Assembly: GCF_002904335.1 (NCBI RefSeq)
Contig: NZ_PPHF01000074.1
Span: 496,001-560,000, forward strand
Length of the DNA stretch: 64,000 nucleotides
Reading direction: 5' to 3'
Source of the DNA: Amycolatopsis sp. CA-126428
Lineage (GTDB): Bacteria > Actinomycetota > Actinomycetes > Mycobacteriales > Pseudonocardiaceae
Shown: positions 35,278 to 44,227 of the stretch, in pieces
Layout of the letters: every line of letters starts with the position of its first letter
How positions within the stretch are numbered: the stretch's first letter is position 1
Made by a program: the position numbers and the translations under genes
Notes under the pieces: generated by a model
Seen by the model: the letters and a program-made list of their open reading frames with translations, nothing else
Database searches by the model: none
Told to the model about the DNA's origin: nothing

Positions 35278-36423
35278 TCAGACCTCCGCGATCGCGAGCT
35301 TCGCCGCCTCGCGGGCGGCGTCGTCCATGGTGGCCACCACGGTGACCAGGGGATGGGCGGCTTCGGCGAGGATCCGCCGGCCTTCGGTGACGTTGTTCCC
35401 GTCGAGCCGGACCACCAGCGGCTTGGTGGCTCGCGCTCCCAGAACCTCGAGTGACCGCACGATCCCGGCCGCCACGGCGTCGCACGCGGTGATGCCGCCG
35501 AAGACGTTGACGAACACGCTGCGCACCTGCGGGTCGCCGAGGATCACGGTCAGCCCGTCGACCATCACCTGCGCCGACGCCCCGCCGCCGATGTCGAGGA
35601 AGTTCGCCGGCCCCCGCGCGCCCGCCTCGGCCGCGGCCGCCGCCACCACGTCCAAAGTGGACATCACCAGCCCGGCGCCGTTGCCGATCACGCCGACGTC
35701 GCCGTCGAGCTTGACGTAGTTGAGGCCCTTCGCGCGGGCCTCGCGCTCGACCGGATCGCCGTCCGGAGTGTCGTCGAAAGCCGCGGAACGGCGGAAGGAG
35801 GCGTTGTCGTCCAGGGTGATCTTGCCGTCCAGCGCGACGATTCCGGTCGCGGTGAGCGCCAGCGGATTGACCTCGACGAGCGTGCAGTCCTCGGCGGCGA
35901 ACACCTCCCACAGCTTCTCCACGACTCCGGCGACTTCGGCCCGGACGTCGGCGGGGAACGCGGCCGCGACGGCCGTCGCGTCGACCCCGGCCAGCGGATC
36001 CACCGGCACCCGGACCAGGGCGTCCGGCCGGGTCGCCGCGACTTCTTCGATGTCCATGCCGCCTTCGGCCGACGCCATGGCGAGGAAGGTCCGCCCGGCG
36101 CGGTCGAGCAGGAACGAGAGGTAGTACTCGTCCGCGATCTCGCTCGCTTCGGTCACCAGGATGCGGTGCACGGTGTGGCCCTTGATGTCCATGCCGAGGA
36201 TGTCGTCGGCGGCCTGCTCGGCGTCGTCGGCCGAGTGCACCACGCGGACGCCGCCTGCCTTGCCGCGACCGCCCGTCTTCACCTGGGCCTTGACCACCAC
36301 CGGCCCGCCGAGGGCGGCCGCGGCGGACCGGGCCGCGGCCGGATCGGCGGCGACCCGGCCGCGGGGGACCGGTACGCCGTGCTTCTCGAAGAGATCGCGA
36401 GCTTCGTGTTCGAACAGGTCCAT
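35278..36423 (-). CDS. sucC: Succinate-CoA ligase (ADP-forming)-like beta subunit
   Basis: A 381-residue SucC homologue with the N-terminal ATP-grasp domain ([49 protein letters not shown]) and C-terminal CoA-ligase domain ([25 protein letters not shown]). Length is normal. ATG 36423 starts an operon with sucD and lysR. It diverges from the lyase/frc operon, and the 262-bp gap contains the GntR-type operator, so co-regulation with oxalate genes is plausible. Confidence 0.85.
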   Translation of the reverse strand: MDLFEHEARDLFEKHGVPVPRGRVAADPAAARSAAAALGGPVVVKAQVKTGGRGKAGGVRVVHSADDAEQAADDILGMDIKGHTVHRILVTEASEIADEYYLSFLLDRAGRTFLAMASAEGGMDIEEVAATRPDALVRVPVDPLAGVDATAVAAAFPADVRAEVAGVVEKLWEVFAAEDCTLVEVNPLALTATGIVALDGKITLDDNASFRRSAAFDDTPDGDPVEREARAKGLNYVKLDGDVGVIGNGAGLVMSTLDVVAAAAAEAGARGPANFLDIGGGASAQVMVDGLTVILGDPQVRSVFVNVFGGITACDAVAAGIVRSLEVLGARATKPLVVRLDGNNVTEGRRILAEAAHPLVTVVATMDDAAREAAKLAIAEV

Positions 36424-36559
36424 GGGGGAGCGTCCTTTCCGCGACGGGGCCGGGCGAAGGGCGTGGAGTGGTGGTCCGCGGGGCGGAGTTTCGAGTCCGG
36501 AAAAACCCTGCGGATGGCCCTGGACACGGGCTGCTTGAAGAGTGACTATATGCCTACCC

Positions 36560-36575
36560 CATACGGTATGCAATC
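36560..36575. promoter_or_regulatory. Oxalate-regulon operator copy 2
   Basis: CATACGGTATGCAATC contains the inverted repeat CATAC-G-GTATG and ends in CAATC like the other copies. It is between sucC (minus) and the TPP-enzyme/frc operon (plus), 110 bp before the latter's start. Confidence 0.7.
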
Positions 36576-36685
36576 TACAGTCTGCCGTGGAGGGGCCGCT
36601 GACCTCGGAACTCAGCCGATGGAAGAAGAGGCGACACGCACCGCCGGACCAGAGAAATCCGGTGGCCGACCAGAGGAGTTGAGCC

Positions 36686-38422
36686 ATGGCGCTGACCACG
36701 ACCGGCACCACCAAGGGGGAGAGTGCCGCAGCGACGAACGGCGCCGAGCCCGCGCCCGCGGAGATTTCCGGCGGCCACCTGGTGGCCAAGGCGCTGAAGG
36801 CCGAAGGGGTCGACACGATCTTCACCCTGTGCGGCGGCCACATCATCGACATCTACGACGGTTGCGTCGACGAAGGCATCGAGGTCATCGACGTCCGCCA
36901 CGAGCAGGTCGCGGCGCACGCGGCCGACGGCTACGCGCGGATCACCGGCAAGCCCGGCTGCGCGGTGGTCACCGCCGGGCCGGGCACCACCGACGCCGTC
37001 ACCGGGGTCGCGAACGCGCTGCGCGCCGAGAGCCCGATGCTGCTGATCGGCGGCCAGGGCGCGCTGACCCAGCACAAGATGGGGTCCCTGCAGGACCTCC
37101 CCCACGTGGACATGATGACGCCGATCACCAAATTCGCCGCCACCGTGCCGCACACCGCCCGCGTCGCCGACCTCGTCTCGATGGCCTTCCGCGAGGCCTA
37201 CGCCGGCGCGCCCGGACCGTCCTTCCTGGAGATCCCGCGTGACGTCCTCGACGCACGCGTGCCGCTGGACCAGGCCCGCATTCCCGAAGCCGGCCGCTAC
37301 CGGGCGTCGACGAAGAACGCGGGCGACCCCGCCGACGTCGAGAAGCTCGCCGACCTGCTGGTGCACGCCAAGAAGCCGGCCATCCTGCTCGGCAGCCAGG
37401 TCTGGACCACCCGGGCGACCGGGCCGGCGACCGAGCTCGTCCGGACGCTGAACATCCCGGCGTACATGAACGGCGCCGGCCGCGGCACGCTGCCGCCGGG
37501 CGACCCGCACCACTTCCAGCTCTCGCGCCGGTACGCGTTCGACAACGCCGACGTCATCGTCATCGTCGGCACCCCGTTCGACTTCCGGATGGGCTACGGC
37601 AAGCGGCTGTCGAAGGACGCCGCCGTCGTCCAGATCGACCTCGACTACCGCACGGTCGGCAAGAACCGCGACATCGACCTCGGCATCGTCGGCGACGCGG
37701 GCCAGGTTCTCGCCGCCGTCGCCGAGGCCGCGTCCGGCCGCACCGACAACGGCGCCGTCGGCCGCAAGGCGTGGCTCGAAGAACTCCAGGCCGTGGAGGA
37801 AAAGGCGAAGCAGAAGCGGCTGCCGCTGCAGCTCTCCGACGCGCGCCCGATCCACCCGTACCGGCTGGTCCACGAGATCAACGAGTTCCTCACCGAGGAC
37901 TCGATCTACATCGGCGACGGCGGCGACATCGTCACCTTCTCCGGCCAGGTCGTGCAGCCCAAGTCGCCCGGCCACTGGATGGACCCCGGTCCACTCGGGA
38001 CACTCGGCGTCGGCATCCCGTTCGTCCTGGCCGCGAAGCACGCGCGCCCGGACAAGGAAGTCGTGGCGCTCTTCGGCGACGGCGCCTTCAGCCTCACCGG
38101 CTGGGACTTCGAGACGCTCGTGCGGTTCGACCTGCCGTTCGTCGGGATCGTCGGCAACAACTCGTCGATGAACCAGATCCGCTACGGCCAGGCCGCGAAG
38201 TACGGCCTGCCGCGCGAGCGCGTCGGCAACACCCTCGGCGACGTCCGCTACGACGAGTTCGCGCGGATGCTCGGCGGCCACGGCGAGGAGGTCCGCGACC
38301 CGGCCGACATCGGGCCGGCGCTGCTGCGGGCGCGGGAGTCCGGCAAGCCGTCGCTGATCAACGTCTGGGTCGATCCCGACGTGTACGCCCCCGGAACCAT
38401 GAACCAGACCATGTACAAGTGA
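36686..38422 (+). CDS. TPP-dependent oxalyl-CoA decarboxylase / 2-hydroxyacyl-CoA lyase-like enzyme
   Basis: A 578-residue ThDP enzyme. The catalytic Glu73 lies in [17 protein letters not shown], and the cofactor motif runs from GDG (464-466) to NN (491-492). The frc gene follows after 14 bp, which argues for oxalyl-CoA decarboxylase (oxalyl-CoA to formyl-CoA plus CO2). However, the start ([16 protein letters not shown]) lacks the Oxc-type GVVGIP segment. The stretch at 133-141 (GSLQDLPHV) also has Leu135-Gln136 where, from memory, Oxc has an active-site Tyr-Glu and HACL has Phe-Gln. It may therefore be an HACL-type enzyme making or using formyl-CoA. Both belong to one family; substrate open. 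Confidence 0.75.
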   Translation: MALTTTGTTKGESAAATNGAEPAPAEISGGHLVAKALKAEGVDTIFTLCGGHIIDIYDGCVDEGIEVIDVRHEQVAAHAADGYARITGKPGCAVVTAGPGTTDAVTGVANALRAESPMLLIGGQGALTQHKMGSLQDLPHVDMMTPITKFAATVPHTARVADLVSMAFREAYAGAPGPSFLEIPRDVLDARVPLDQARIPEAGRYRASTKNAGDPADVEKLADLLVHAKKPAILLGSQVWTTRATGPATELVRTLNIPAYMNGAGRGTLPPGDPHHFQLSRRYAFDNADVIVIVGTPFDFRMGYGKRLSKDAAVVQIDLDYRTVGKNRDIDLGIVGDAGQVLAAVAEAASGRTDNGAVGRKAWLEELQAVEEKAKQKRLPLQLSDARPIHPYRLVHEINEFLTEDSIYIGDGGDIVTFSGQVVQPKSPGHWMDPGPLGTLGVGIPFVLAAKHARPDKEVVALFGDGAFSLTGWDFETLVRFDLPFVGIVGNNSSMNQIRYGQAAKYGLPRERVGNTLGDVRYDEFARMLGGHGEEVRDPADIGPALLRARESGKPSLINVWVDPDVYAPGTMNQTMYK

Positions 38423-38436
38423 GCGGAGGCCAAGGC

Positions 38437-39666
38437 ATGGGCAAGGCACTGGAGGGCGTCCGCGTCCTCGACATGACGCACGTGCAATCCGGTCCGTCGT
38501 CGACGCAGCTGCTCGCCTGGCTCGGCGCGGACGTGATCAAGCTGGAAACCCCGGGCCGCGGCGATATCACCCGCGGGCAGCTGCGCGACCTGCCCGGCGT
38601 GGACAGTCTCTATTTCACGATGCTGAACGCCAACAAGCGCAGCATCACGCTCAACATGAAGAGCGCCGAGGGCAAGGAGGTCTTCGAGAAGCTCGTGTCC
38701 GGGGTGGACGTCCTGGTGGAGAACTTCGGCCCGGGCGTGGTCGACCGGTTCGGCTACCCGTGGGAGAAGCTGGCCGCGCTCAACCCGCGGCTGGTCTACG
38801 CCTCGATCAAGGGGTTCGGCCCCGGCCGCTACGCCGACTTCAAGGCCTACGAAGTGGTCGCGCAGGCCATGGGCGGCGCGATGAGCACCACCGGCTTCGA
38901 GGACGGCCCGCCGACGGCGACCGGTGCGCAGATCGGCGACTCCGGCACCGGCATCCACCTGGTGGCCGCCATCCTCGCCGCGCTGTACCAGCGGACCTCC
39001 ACCGGCCGCGGCCAGCGCGTCCAGGTCGCCATGCAGGACGCCGTGCTCAACCTGTGCCGGGTCAAGCTGCGCGACCAGCAGCGACTGGCGCACGGTCCGC
39101 TGGGGGAGTACCCGAACGACCAGTTCGGCGACGAAGTCCCGCGCTCGGGCAACGCCTCCGGGGGTGGCCAGCCCGGCTGGGCGGTCAAGTGCGCGCCCGG
39201 CGGGCCGAACGACTACATCTACGTGATCGTCCAGCCACCCGGCTGGGCGCCGCTCGCGCGGCTGATCGGCAAGGCCGAGCTGGCCGACGACCCCGCGTGG
39301 GCCACGCCCGAGGTCCGGCTGTCCAAACTGGACAAGATGTTCGCGCTGGTCGAGGAGTGGACCGAAAAGCACACCAAGTGGGAAGTGATGGAAAAGCTCA
39401 ACGCCTGCAACATCCCGTGCGGCCCGATCCTGTCCACGAAGGAACTGATCGAAGACGAGACCCTCGCCGAGCTCGGCTCGGTCGTCGAGGTCCCGCACCC
39501 CGAGCGCGGCACCTTCAAGACCGTCGGCTGCCCGCTCAAGCTGTCCGACTCGCCGGTGGAGATCGAACGGCCGCCGCTGCTCGGGGAGCACAACGACGAG
39601 GTACTGGCCGAGCTCGGCTACGGTGAGGCGGACCTCGACAAGTTCCGTGCGGCGGGGGTGATCTGA
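38437..39666 (+). CDS. frc: Formyl-CoA:oxalate CoA-transferase
   Basis: A 409-residue class III CoA-transferase very like Oxalobacter Frc in its start ([20 protein letters not shown]), in [13 protein letters not shown], and in the catalytic Asp168 (IGDSGTGIH, equivalent to Asp169 of Frc by my alignment). The Gly-rich loop ASGGGQPGW and C-terminal [12 protein letters not shown] also fit. It moves CoA from formyl-CoA (or succinyl-CoA) to oxalate. GCGGAGG lies 7 nt before ATG 38437. It sits between the TPP enzyme and the ADP-forming synthetase, one operon under the operator at 36560. Confidence 0.9.
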   Translation: MGKALEGVRVLDMTHVQSGPSSTQLLAWLGADVIKLETPGRGDITRGQLRDLPGVDSLYFTMLNANKRSITLNMKSAEGKEVFEKLVSGVDVLVENFGPGVVDRFGYPWEKLAALNPRLVYASIKGFGPGRYADFKAYEVVAQAMGGAMSTTGFEDGPPTATGAQIGDSGTGIHLVAAILAALYQRTSTGRGQRVQVAMQDAVLNLCRVKLRDQQRLAHGPLGEYPNDQFGDEVPRSGNASGGGQPGWAVKCAPGGPNDYIYVIVQPPGWAPLARLIGKAELADDPAWATPEVRLSKLDKMFALVEEWTEKHTKWEVMEKLNACNIPCGPILSTKELIEDETLAELGSVVEVPHPERGTFKTVGCPLKLSDSPVEIERPPLLGEHNDEVLAELGYGEADLDKFRAAGVI

Positions 39667-39667
39667 C

Positions 39668-41812
39668 GTGGCGGATCGTGCGGCGGTCGAACAGATCCTC
39701 GAGCACGCGGCGGCCGAAGGCCGGTCGTCACTGACCGCGCCCGAGGGGCGTGCGGTGTGTGAGGCCTACGGTATCCCGACTCCCGCCGAACGGCTGGCCA
39801 CCACGGCCGGCGAAGCAGTCACGCACGCCGAAGCCATCGGGCTACCCGTCGTGCTCAAGATCGTCTCGCCGGACATCCTGCACAAGACCGAGGCCGGCGG
39901 CGTCCTCGTCGGGGTGAAGGACGCCGAAGCGGTGAAGGCGGGCTTCGAGAAGATCGTCGAGAACGCGGAGGCGTACGACGCCGGCGCGAAGATCCTCGGC
40001 GTCCAGGTGCAGCAGATGCTCACCGAGGGCCAGGAGGTGATCATCGGCTCGGTCACCGACCCGACGTTCGGCAAGATCGTCGCGTTCGGGCTGGGCGGCA
40101 TCCTGGTCGAGGTGCTCAAGGACGTCACGTTCCGGCTCGCGCCGGCGAGCACGGCGGAAGCGCTGTCGATGATCGACGGTATCCAGGCCGCCGAAGTCCT
40201 CCGCGGCGTCCGCGGTGCGGATCCGGTCGACCGCGACGCGCTGGCGGCCGTGATCACCGGGCTCGGGCAGCTGGTCGCGGACTTCCCGCAGCTGTCCGAA
40301 GTGGACCTCAACCCGGTGCTGGCCACGGCGGGCGGGGCCACCGCGGTCGACGTCCGGATCCTGGTCGACCCGGAGGCGGCGAAGGAGCCGGTGCGGTTCA
40401 CCCAGGAGGAGATCCTCGCCTCGATGAACCGGATCATGAAACCGGCGTCGGTCGCGGTCATCGGCGCGTCGGCCGAAGCCGGGAAGATCGGCAACTCGGT
40501 GCTGAAGAACCTGGTCGACGGCGGTTACGCGGGGGAGATCCACCCGATCAACCCCAAGACAGCCGAGATCCTCGACCGCAAGGCCTACGCGAGCATCACC
40601 GACGTACCCGGCGACGTCGACGTCGCGGTCTTCGCCATCCCGGCGAAGTTCGTGCCCGCGGCCCTCGAAGAGGCCGGCCGGAAGGGCGTGGCCGGCGCGA
40701 TCCTCATCCCGTCCGGCTTCGGCGAAACCGGCAACATCGAGCTGCAGGACGAGGTCGTCGCGATCGCCCGCAAGCACGGCGTACGCATCCTCGGACCCAA
40801 CATCTACGGCTACTACTACACGCCGGAAAACCTGTCGGCGACCTTTTGCACACCGTATGACGTCAAAGGCGGTGTCGCCCTCTCGTCGCAGAGCGGTGGC
40901 ATCGGGATGGCGATCCTCGGCTTCAGCCGGTCGGCGAAGATGGGGGTCTCCTCGATCGTCGGCGTCGGCAACAAGGCCGACATCGACGAAGACGACCTGC
41001 TCACCTTCTTCGAGCACGACGAGCACACCGAGCTCATCGCCATGCACCTCGAGGACCTCAAGGACGGGCGGGCGTTCGCGGAGACGGCGAAGCGGGTCTC
41101 GCGGCGGAAGCCGGTCGTGGTGCTCAAGGCCGGCCGGACGTCCCAGGGCGCCAAGGCGGCGAGCTCGCACACCGGCGCGCTGGCCGGCGACGACAAGGTC
41201 TACGACGACATCCTGCGCCAGAGCGGCGTGATCCGGGCGCCCGGGCTGAACGACATGCTCGAATACGCCCGCGGTATCCCGCTGCTGCCCACGCCGCGGG
41301 GCGAGAACGTCGTCATCATCACCGGCGCGGGTGGCTCGGGCGTGCTGCTGTCGGACGCCTGCGTCGACAACGGGCTCGACCTGATGGCGATCCCGCCGGA
41401 CCTCGACACCGCGTTCCGGAAGTTCATCCCGCCCTTCGGCGCGGCCGGCAACCCCGTCGACATCACCGGCGGCGAGCCACCCTCGACCTACCGCAACACG
41501 ATCGCGCTGGGCCTCGAGGACGATCGCATCCACGCCCTGATCCTGGGCTACTGGCACACCATCGTCACCCCGCCGATGGTGTTCGCGGAACTGGTCGCCG
41601 AGGTGGTCGCGGAGTACCGCGCCAAGGGGATCCACAAGCCTGTTGTCGCGTCCCTGTCCGGTGACGTCGAAGTCGAGGAGGCGAGCGACTACTTGTACGA
41701 CCGCGGCGTCGTCGCGTACCCGTACACGACCGAGAAGCCCGTGGCGGTGCTCGGCGCGAAGTACCGCTGGGCGCGGGCCGCGGGCCTGCTTCCGAACCTG
41801 AGTCGACGCTGA
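39668..41812 (+). CDS. ADP-forming acyl-CoA synthetase (fused)
   Basis: A 714-residue fused acid-CoA ligase in the order ATP-grasp (1-~230, VVLKIVSPDILHKTEAGGV, SEVDLNPVLA), CoA-binding (~250-370, VAVIGASAEAGKIGN) and succinyl-CoA-ligase-like domains. The phosphorylated His is His501 (SSHTGALAGDD). It begins 1 bp after frc. Annotated relatives are called acetate-CoA ligase (ADP-forming); here oxalate, formate or a hydroxy acid is a better guess. It could prime the CoA cycle by making the first acyl-CoA. Substrate inferred only from context. Confidence 0.8.
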   Translation: MADRAAVEQILEHAAAEGRSSLTAPEGRAVCEAYGIPTPAERLATTAGEAVTHAEAIGLPVVLKIVSPDILHKTEAGGVLVGVKDAEAVKAGFEKIVENAEAYDAGAKILGVQVQQMLTEGQEVIIGSVTDPTFGKIVAFGLGGILVEVLKDVTFRLAPASTAEALSMIDGIQAAEVLRGVRGADPVDRDALAAVITGLGQLVADFPQLSEVDLNPVLATAGGATAVDVRILVDPEAAKEPVRFTQEEILASMNRIMKPASVAVIGASAEAGKIGNSVLKNLVDGGYAGEIHPINPKTAEILDRKAYASITDVPGDVDVAVFAIPAKFVPAALEEAGRKGVAGAILIPSGFGETGNIELQDEVVAIARKHGVRILGPNIYGYYYTPENLSATFCTPYDVKGGVALSSQSGGIGMAILGFSRSAKMGVSSIVGVGNKADIDEDDLLTFFEHDEHTELIAMHLEDLKDGRAFAETAKRVSRRKPVVVLKAGRTSQGAKAASSHTGALAGDDKVYDDILRQSGVIRAPGLNDMLEYARGIPLLPTPRGENVVIITGAGGSGVLLSDACVDNGLDLMAIPPDLDTAFRKFIPPFGAAGNPVDITGGEPPSTYRNTIALGLEDDRIHALILGYWHTIVTPPMVFAELVAEVVAEYRAKGIHKPVVASLSGDVEVEEASDYLYDRGVVAYPYTTEKPVAVLGAKYRWARAAGLLPNLSRR

Positions 41813-41827
41813 CGAAGGAGAACTCTC

Positions 41828-43204
41828 ATGACCGCAGCTACGTACCAGGAGATCACTGACGAGAACGGACGGGTGTACCGGATAGGGGAGTCACCGCACG
41901 ACATCATGGGGCGCTCCCGCAGTTTCATGGTCTGGCTGCCCTGGATCGCCATGATGGCGGTCAGCGTGTTCGAGTACGGCTGGGGCGCCGTCGAAGGCAC
42001 CCTCGAGGAGAAGTACGGCTGGACGCTGTCCGACGCGTTCTGGCTGGCGAGCGTCTGGGCGGTGTTCCAGGCCGGGGTGGCGTTCCCGGCCGGCCGGCTC
42101 AGAGAGCGCAACGTCGTCTCGGCGAAGACGGCGATGCTGGCCGGCGCCGTGTGCAGCGGCATCGGCTACTTCACCATCGCGCACAGCGGGAACCTCACGC
42201 TGGCGTTCATCGGGTACTCGGTCCTCGGCGGCACCGGCGCCGGGCTCGTGTACGCGACCTGCATCAACATGGTCGGCAAGTGGTACCCGGAGAAGCGCGG
42301 CGCGCGCACCGGGTTCGTGAACGGCGGCTTCGCCTACGGCTCGGTGCCGTTCATCTACCTGTTCAGCGCGTTCCTCGGGCACGAGAACGTCACCGGGGTG
42401 CTGGACGGCATCGGCCTGTACATGCTGGTCGTCGTCGGCGTCTGCGGGTTCCTGTTCAAGGACCCGCCGAAGAGCTGGTGGCCGAAGGAGGTCGACCCGC
42501 TCACCTGGGCGAAGGGCAAGGTCGGCGTGCAGACCCTGGCCAAGAACCCGCCCGCGGTCCGCCAGTTCACGCCGGTGGAGGCGATCCGGACCGGCATGCT
42601 CCCGCTGATGTGGGTCTGCCTGGTGATCATCGGCGGGGTTTCCCTGTTCGGCATCAACTTCCAGGTGCCCTTCGCCAAGGAAAGTCACTTCGGCGCGTTC
42701 GTGGCGGCTTCGTCGGCCGGCGTGCTGGCGATCGTCAACGGCACGGGCCGCGCGGTCGTCGGCTGGGCGTCGGACAAGCTCGGCCGGCGCCAGACGCTGA
42801 CGATCGTGCTCCTGATCGCCGCCGGCGCGCAGTTCGGCGTGCTGTACGCGGGGAACACGCACAACCTGGTGCTGTTCATGGTGTTCGCGTTCCTGACCGG
42901 CTTCGGCGGCGGCGCGTTCTACCCGCTGTTCGCCGCGCTCGTGCCGGACTACTTCGGCGAGAACAACAACGCGTCGAACTACGGCCTGGTCTACAGCGCG
43001 AAGCTGGTCGGCGGCGTCGGCGGCGGCGGGCTCGCCGCCGGGGTCATCAGCGCGTGGGGCTACACCGGCGCGTACGTCCTGGCCGGGTGCATCGCGGTGC
43101 TTTCGGCGGTGCTGACGCTGTTCCTGCGCCAGCCGGGCCGGCCGCGCCACCAGCTCGCCGAAACCGAGCTGGTGGCACGCCCGTCCGCCGCGGCGGGCGG
43201 CTGA
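41828..43204 (+). CDS. OFA-family MFS transporter (oxalate/formate antiporter type) 2
   Basis: A 458-residue major facilitator with about 12 membrane segments and the OFA block [21 protein letters not shown]. It shares its N-terminal cytoplasmic signature (TDENGRVYRIGES) with the first OFA gene. Asp/Lys in the DKLGRRQTL loop are typical. GAAGGAGAA precedes the ATG. It ends the lyase-frc-synthetase operon, so it is the main candidate for oxalate uptake or oxalate:formate exchange. The duplicate at 31382 may have a different partner acid. Confidence 0.85.
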   Translation: MTAATYQEITDENGRVYRIGESPHDIMGRSRSFMVWLPWIAMMAVSVFEYGWGAVEGTLEEKYGWTLSDAFWLASVWAVFQAGVAFPAGRLRERNVVSAKTAMLAGAVCSGIGYFTIAHSGNLTLAFIGYSVLGGTGAGLVYATCINMVGKWYPEKRGARTGFVNGGFAYGSVPFIYLFSAFLGHENVTGVLDGIGLYMLVVVGVCGFLFKDPPKSWWPKEVDPLTWAKGKVGVQTLAKNPPAVRQFTPVEAIRTGMLPLMWVCLVIIGGVSLFGINFQVPFAKESHFGAFVAASSAGVLAIVNGTGRAVVGWASDKLGRRQTLTIVLLIAAGAQFGVLYAGNTHNLVLFMVFAFLTGFGGGAFYPLFAALVPDYFGENNNASNYGLVYSAKLVGGVGGGGLAAGVISAWGYTGAYVLAGCIAVLSAVLTLFLRQPGRPRHQLAETELVARPSAAAGG

Positions 43205-43235
43205 TCCGGTTACCTGCTCCCCGGTCCTGCCTCAA

Positions 43236-43973
43236 TCAGGATCGGGGAGCCTCCGGACGTTCGTGGTAGGCCTGGCGGGTCCGTTCGGTGTGCTTGCCCA
43301 TGATCTTCTCGGCCAGCTCCCCGTCCTCCATGGCGATCGCGGTGATCAGCTCCTCGTGCTCGTTCCACGCGTCCCGCCCGCGGGGCCGGGCGATCGGCGT
43401 GTAATACCACCGGACCCGGCGATCGACCAGGCCGATCAGCTCCGCCAGCACGGCGTTCCCCGACAGGTGGGTGATAAACGCGTGCAGGGCGGCGTTGGCG
43501 GCGACGAGACCTTCGGTGTCCTCGGCTTTGAGCGCCGTGAGCCCGGCTTTCTGCAGTTCCCAAAGCCGGTCGACGTCTTCCGCGGTCGCGTTGCCGGCGG
43601 CGAGCTTCGCGGAGTGCGTCTCCAGCACGCTGCGGACGCTCAGCAGCTGATCGGCCTCCTCATCGGTGGGCAGGTGCACGAAGGCGCCCTGCGCGGGGCG
43701 GAGGTCGACCCAGCCTTCGCTCTGCAGCCGCTGCAGCGCCTCCCGGACCGGCTGCCTGCTCACGCCGAGGTATTCGGCGAGGTCCGCCTCCACCAGGTGC
43801 TGCCCGGGTTCGAGGGTGCGGTTGATGATCAGCTCGGCGAGGGCCTCGTAGACGACCTGGCGCAGCGGGGCGGGCCGCTCGACCCGCTTGGCGGCGGTCG
43901 AGCTGAGCGAGCCCTTGGCCGTGCGGCGGCCGGTCGGGCCGCGGTCGGGCAGCGGGGAAGCGGGCTGGCTCAC
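43236..43973 (-). CDS. FadR-subfamily GntR regulator (oxalate regulon)
   Basis: A 245-residue regulator: GntR winged helix (LRQVVYEALAELIINRTLEPGQ, YLGVSRQPVREALQRLQSEGW) and an all-helical FCD effector domain with metal-binding-type residues (RSVLETHSAKLAAG, AANAALHAFITHLSGN, NEHEELITAI). GTG 43973 has GAGG ~7 nt upstream. A site related to the regulon motif lies 44-68 bp upstream of its start, and the reductase gene diverges from the same gap with a full copy. It is the best candidate to bind all four sites. FCD regulators often respond to small organic acids, which fits oxalate or glyoxylate. Confidence 0.85.
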   Translation of the reverse strand: MSQPASPLPDRGPTGRRTAKGSLSSTAAKRVERPAPLRQVVYEALAELIINRTLEPGQHLVEADLAEYLGVSRQPVREALQRLQSEGWVDLRPAQGAFVHLPTDEEADQLLSVRSVLETHSAKLAAGNATAEDVDRLWELQKAGLTALKAEDTEGLVAANAALHAFITHLSGNAVLAELIGLVDRRVRWYYTPIARPRGRDAWNEHEELITAIAMEDGELAEKIMGKHTERTRQAYHERPEAPRS

Positions 43974-44016
43974 GGGACACCTCGAGTCGGAGAGGAAAGC
44001 GGTGATCTGCCTCCAG

Positions 44017-44041
44017 GATACAGGTTTTGGTATGCAAAATC
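44017..44041. promoter_or_regulatory. Oxalate-regulon operator copy 3 (diverged)
   Basis: GATAC (44017-44021) and GGTATGCAAAATC (44029-44041) repeat the two halves of the motif with wider spacing. The site is upstream of the GntR gene and suggests autoregulation. Confidence 0.45.
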
Positions 44042-44186
44042 CCACGACTCACCCGCTGGGGCCGGTTTTGGGTCGATGTGGCTCAGTCGCGGCCGATGGA
44101 CGTGACCCGTGGTGCCTGAATTGTCGCTTTCAACTGCGCCGGCCGTGTGATCGCGGGGCCAAGACTGGTTTCGATAGTGGATCCAG

Positions 44187-44202
44187 GATACTGTATGCAA
44201 TC
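44187..44202. promoter_or_regulatory. Oxalate-regulon operator copy 4
   Basis: GATACTGTATGCAATC has the inverted repeat ATAC-T-GTAT and the CAATC tail. It differs from copies 1 and 2 at three and two positions respectively. It lies 25 bp before the PanE-like gene. Confidence 0.7.
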
Positions 44203-44227
44203 ACGCGCAGGACCAGGGAGGGACATC

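Noticed and set aside
36686-38422. Acetolactate synthase
   Set aside because: The fold is shared, but the immediate frc neighbour, regulon operator and absence of a small regulatory subunit argue for a CoA-substrate enzyme.
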